Shown in pieces: positions 7,373 through 7,841 of a DNA stretch of 7,841 nt. Source of the stretch: Chloroflexota bacterium (lineage in GTDB: Bacteria > Chloroflexota > Anaerolineae > Anaerolineales > UBA11579). A program made the translations under genes and the position numbers. The stretch spans positions 1 to 7,841 of the forward strand of contig DNGN01000134.1 of the NCBI GenBank assembly GCA_003486225.1, given 5' to 3'. Positions within the stretch are counted from its first letter, which is position 1, and every line of letters begins with the position of its first letter. The notes beneath the pieces were generated by a model. It saw only the letters and a list, made by a program, of their open reading frames with translations, did not search any database and was not told the origin of the DNA.

Positions 7373-7383
7373 AGGAGGTGATC
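7373..7383 (+). promoter_or_regulatory. Perfect extended Shine-Dalgarno with no matching gene start
   Basis: AGGAGGTGATC is fully complementary to the conserved 3' tail of bacterial 16S rRNA (GATCACCTCCT). It lies 10 bases after the second permease stop. No start codon follows at a workable distance except within very short frames: GTG 7378 runs six codons and ATG 7414 six codons. The lipoprotein gene starts 72 bases further on and has its own site. It may be a ribosome standby site, a small-RNA target or the remnant of a lost gene start. Confidence 0.5.
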
Positions 7384-7399
7384 GACAAACACAATTAGA

Positions 7400-7427
7400 T
7401 TGCTTGGTTTGGTATGACGATTACAAT
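7400..7427 (+). promoter_or_regulatory. Candidate internal promoter for the lipoprotein gene
   Basis: TACAAT (7422-7427) matches the -10 consensus at 5 of 6 positions, and TTGCTT (7400-7405) gives a partial -35 with a 16-base spacer. Initiation near 7434 would leave a short leader containing the AGGAG before the lipoprotein start. Extra transcription of the binding protein relative to the permeases is common in ABC importers, which makes this plausible. The gap is AT-rich compared with its surroundings. ACAATTA occurs twice in it (7391-7397 and 7423-7429), the second copy overlapping the -10, and could be a weak operator. Confidence 0.35.
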
Positions 7428-7441
7428 TAACTAGTCCGATT

Positions 7442-7446
7442 AGGAG
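7442..7446 (+). promoter_or_regulatory. Shine-Dalgarno site for the lipoprotein gene
   Basis: AGGAG lies nine bases before ATG 7456 and supports that start. The resulting protein begins with a textbook lipoprotein signal. Confidence 0.7.
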
Positions 7447-7455
7447 AAGATGTAA

Positions 7456-7841
7456 ATGATTAAAAAATTTGCCAAAATCTCGATGTTGCTCGTGATTGCA
7501 GTTCTATTGCTCAGTGCCTGCGGAGGAGGAGCGGAAGAAACCACTGAACCGGAAATGTTCCGTGTCGCCGTGGTGATGCCGAGTGCGATTAGCGACCTGG
7601 CCTTCAGCCAGAGCATGTACGATGCGCTCAGCGCCATTCAGGCCGAGCGCGGTGCAGATAAGTTTGAATTTGTTTACTCTGAGAGCATGTTTGTAGTGGA
7701 CGACGCAGCCACTGCCATCCGCGACTATGCCACGCAGGGATACAACCTGATTATCGCCCATGGCTCGCAGTACGGAAGCTCTCTGCAAGAGATTGCCCCA
7801 GATTTTCCGGAAACCAGCTTTGCCTGGGGCACCACCGTGGA
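7456..7841 (+). CDS. BMP/PnrA-family substrate-binding lipoprotein (3' end outside window)
   Basis: Extracellular, lipid-anchored binding protein that delivers substrate to the permeases. The window shows 128 residues; the family is usually about 330-400, so most of the gene lies beyond the edge. Residues 1-21 form a lipoprotein signal peptide with Lys3, Lys4 and Lys7, a hydrophobic core and the lipobox LSAC, making Cys22 the lipidated residue. It is followed by Gly-Gly-Gly and an acidic linker. The mature domain starts FRVAVVMPSAISDLAFSQSM, matching the BMP-family opening strand and the Asp-x-x-Phe-x-Gln-Ser motif near the nucleoside site. AHGSQYGSSLQEIAPDFPETSFAW corresponds to the family's conserved segment before the domain crossover. 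Known members bind purine nucleosides (PnrA of Treponema, BmpA, the Bacillus NupN). Family membership is firm; the ligand is inferred and could also be a free base or another small molecule. Confidence 0.9.
   Translation, partial: MIKKFAKISMLLVIAVLLLSACGGGAEETTEPEMFRVAVVMPSAISDLAFSQSMYDALSAIQAERGADKFEFVYSESMFVVDDAATAIRDYATQGYNLIIAHGSQYGSSLQEIAPDFPETSFAWGTTV

Noticed and set aside
7414..7434. Tiny frame starting at ATG 7414 as a leader peptide
   Set aside because: Only six codons, about 30 bases from the strong ribosome site, with no codon run suggesting attenuation. Listed only as one possible explanation of the orphan site.
1..7841. Mobile elements, CRISPR arrays, tRNA or rRNA genes
   Set aside because: No transposase, spaced direct repeats, terminal repeats or tRNA-like conserved loops were seen on either strand by eye.

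Overview
The window carries six genes, all on the + strand, in a moderately GC-rich bacterial sequence with bacterial lipoprotein and Shine-Dalgarno signals. A lipobox followed at once by a Gly run and an acidic linker, clustered BMP-type ABC transporter genes and an anaerobe-style molybdenum hydroxylase would fit an anaerobic member of the Chloroflexota (Anaerolineae-like). This is an impression from protein style, not a demonstrated placement; Firmicutes-like anaerobes are an alternative.

Layout. (1) Positions 41-1285 encode a three-domain rhodanese sulfurtransferase that matches E. coli YnjE, with a single catalytic Cys in the last domain. (2) A 230-base non-coding gap follows. It holds a terminator-like inverted repeat, an extended -10 promoter candidate and a strongly foldable leader that ends exactly at the next start codon. 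(3) Next come the FAD subunit (1516-2397) and the fused [2Fe-2S]/molybdopterin subunit (2428-5241) of a xanthine-dehydrogenase-family molybdenum hydroxylase. (4) After 34 bases come two integral-membrane permeases (5276-6433 and 6430-7362, overlapping by 4 bases) of the NupP/NupQ (YufP/YufQ) nucleoside ABC transporter type. (5) After a 93-base gap that may contain its own promoter, the start of a BMP/PnrA-type substrate-binding lipoprotein (7456 onward) runs off the window end.

How the genes fit together. The transporter type is known for purine nucleoside uptake. The hydroxylase keeps the residues that distinguish xanthine dehydrogenases from aldehyde oxidases, counterparts of bovine Glu802, Arg880, Gln767, Phe914 and Glu1261. 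A purine or purine-derived compound is therefore probably imported and oxidised by one operon. The neighbouring YnjE-like protein belongs to a family linked experimentally in E. coli to molybdenum cofactor biosynthesis, so it may supply sulfur (or selenium) for the cofactor. The transporter ATPase is not in the window and would be expected downstream of the lipoprotein gene or elsewhere.

Most worth a second look: the structured leader before the FAD subunit gene, the purine-type pocket with unusual second-shell residues in the fused hydroxylase, and a perfect 11-base anti-16S sequence before the lipoprotein gene with no start codon to serve.
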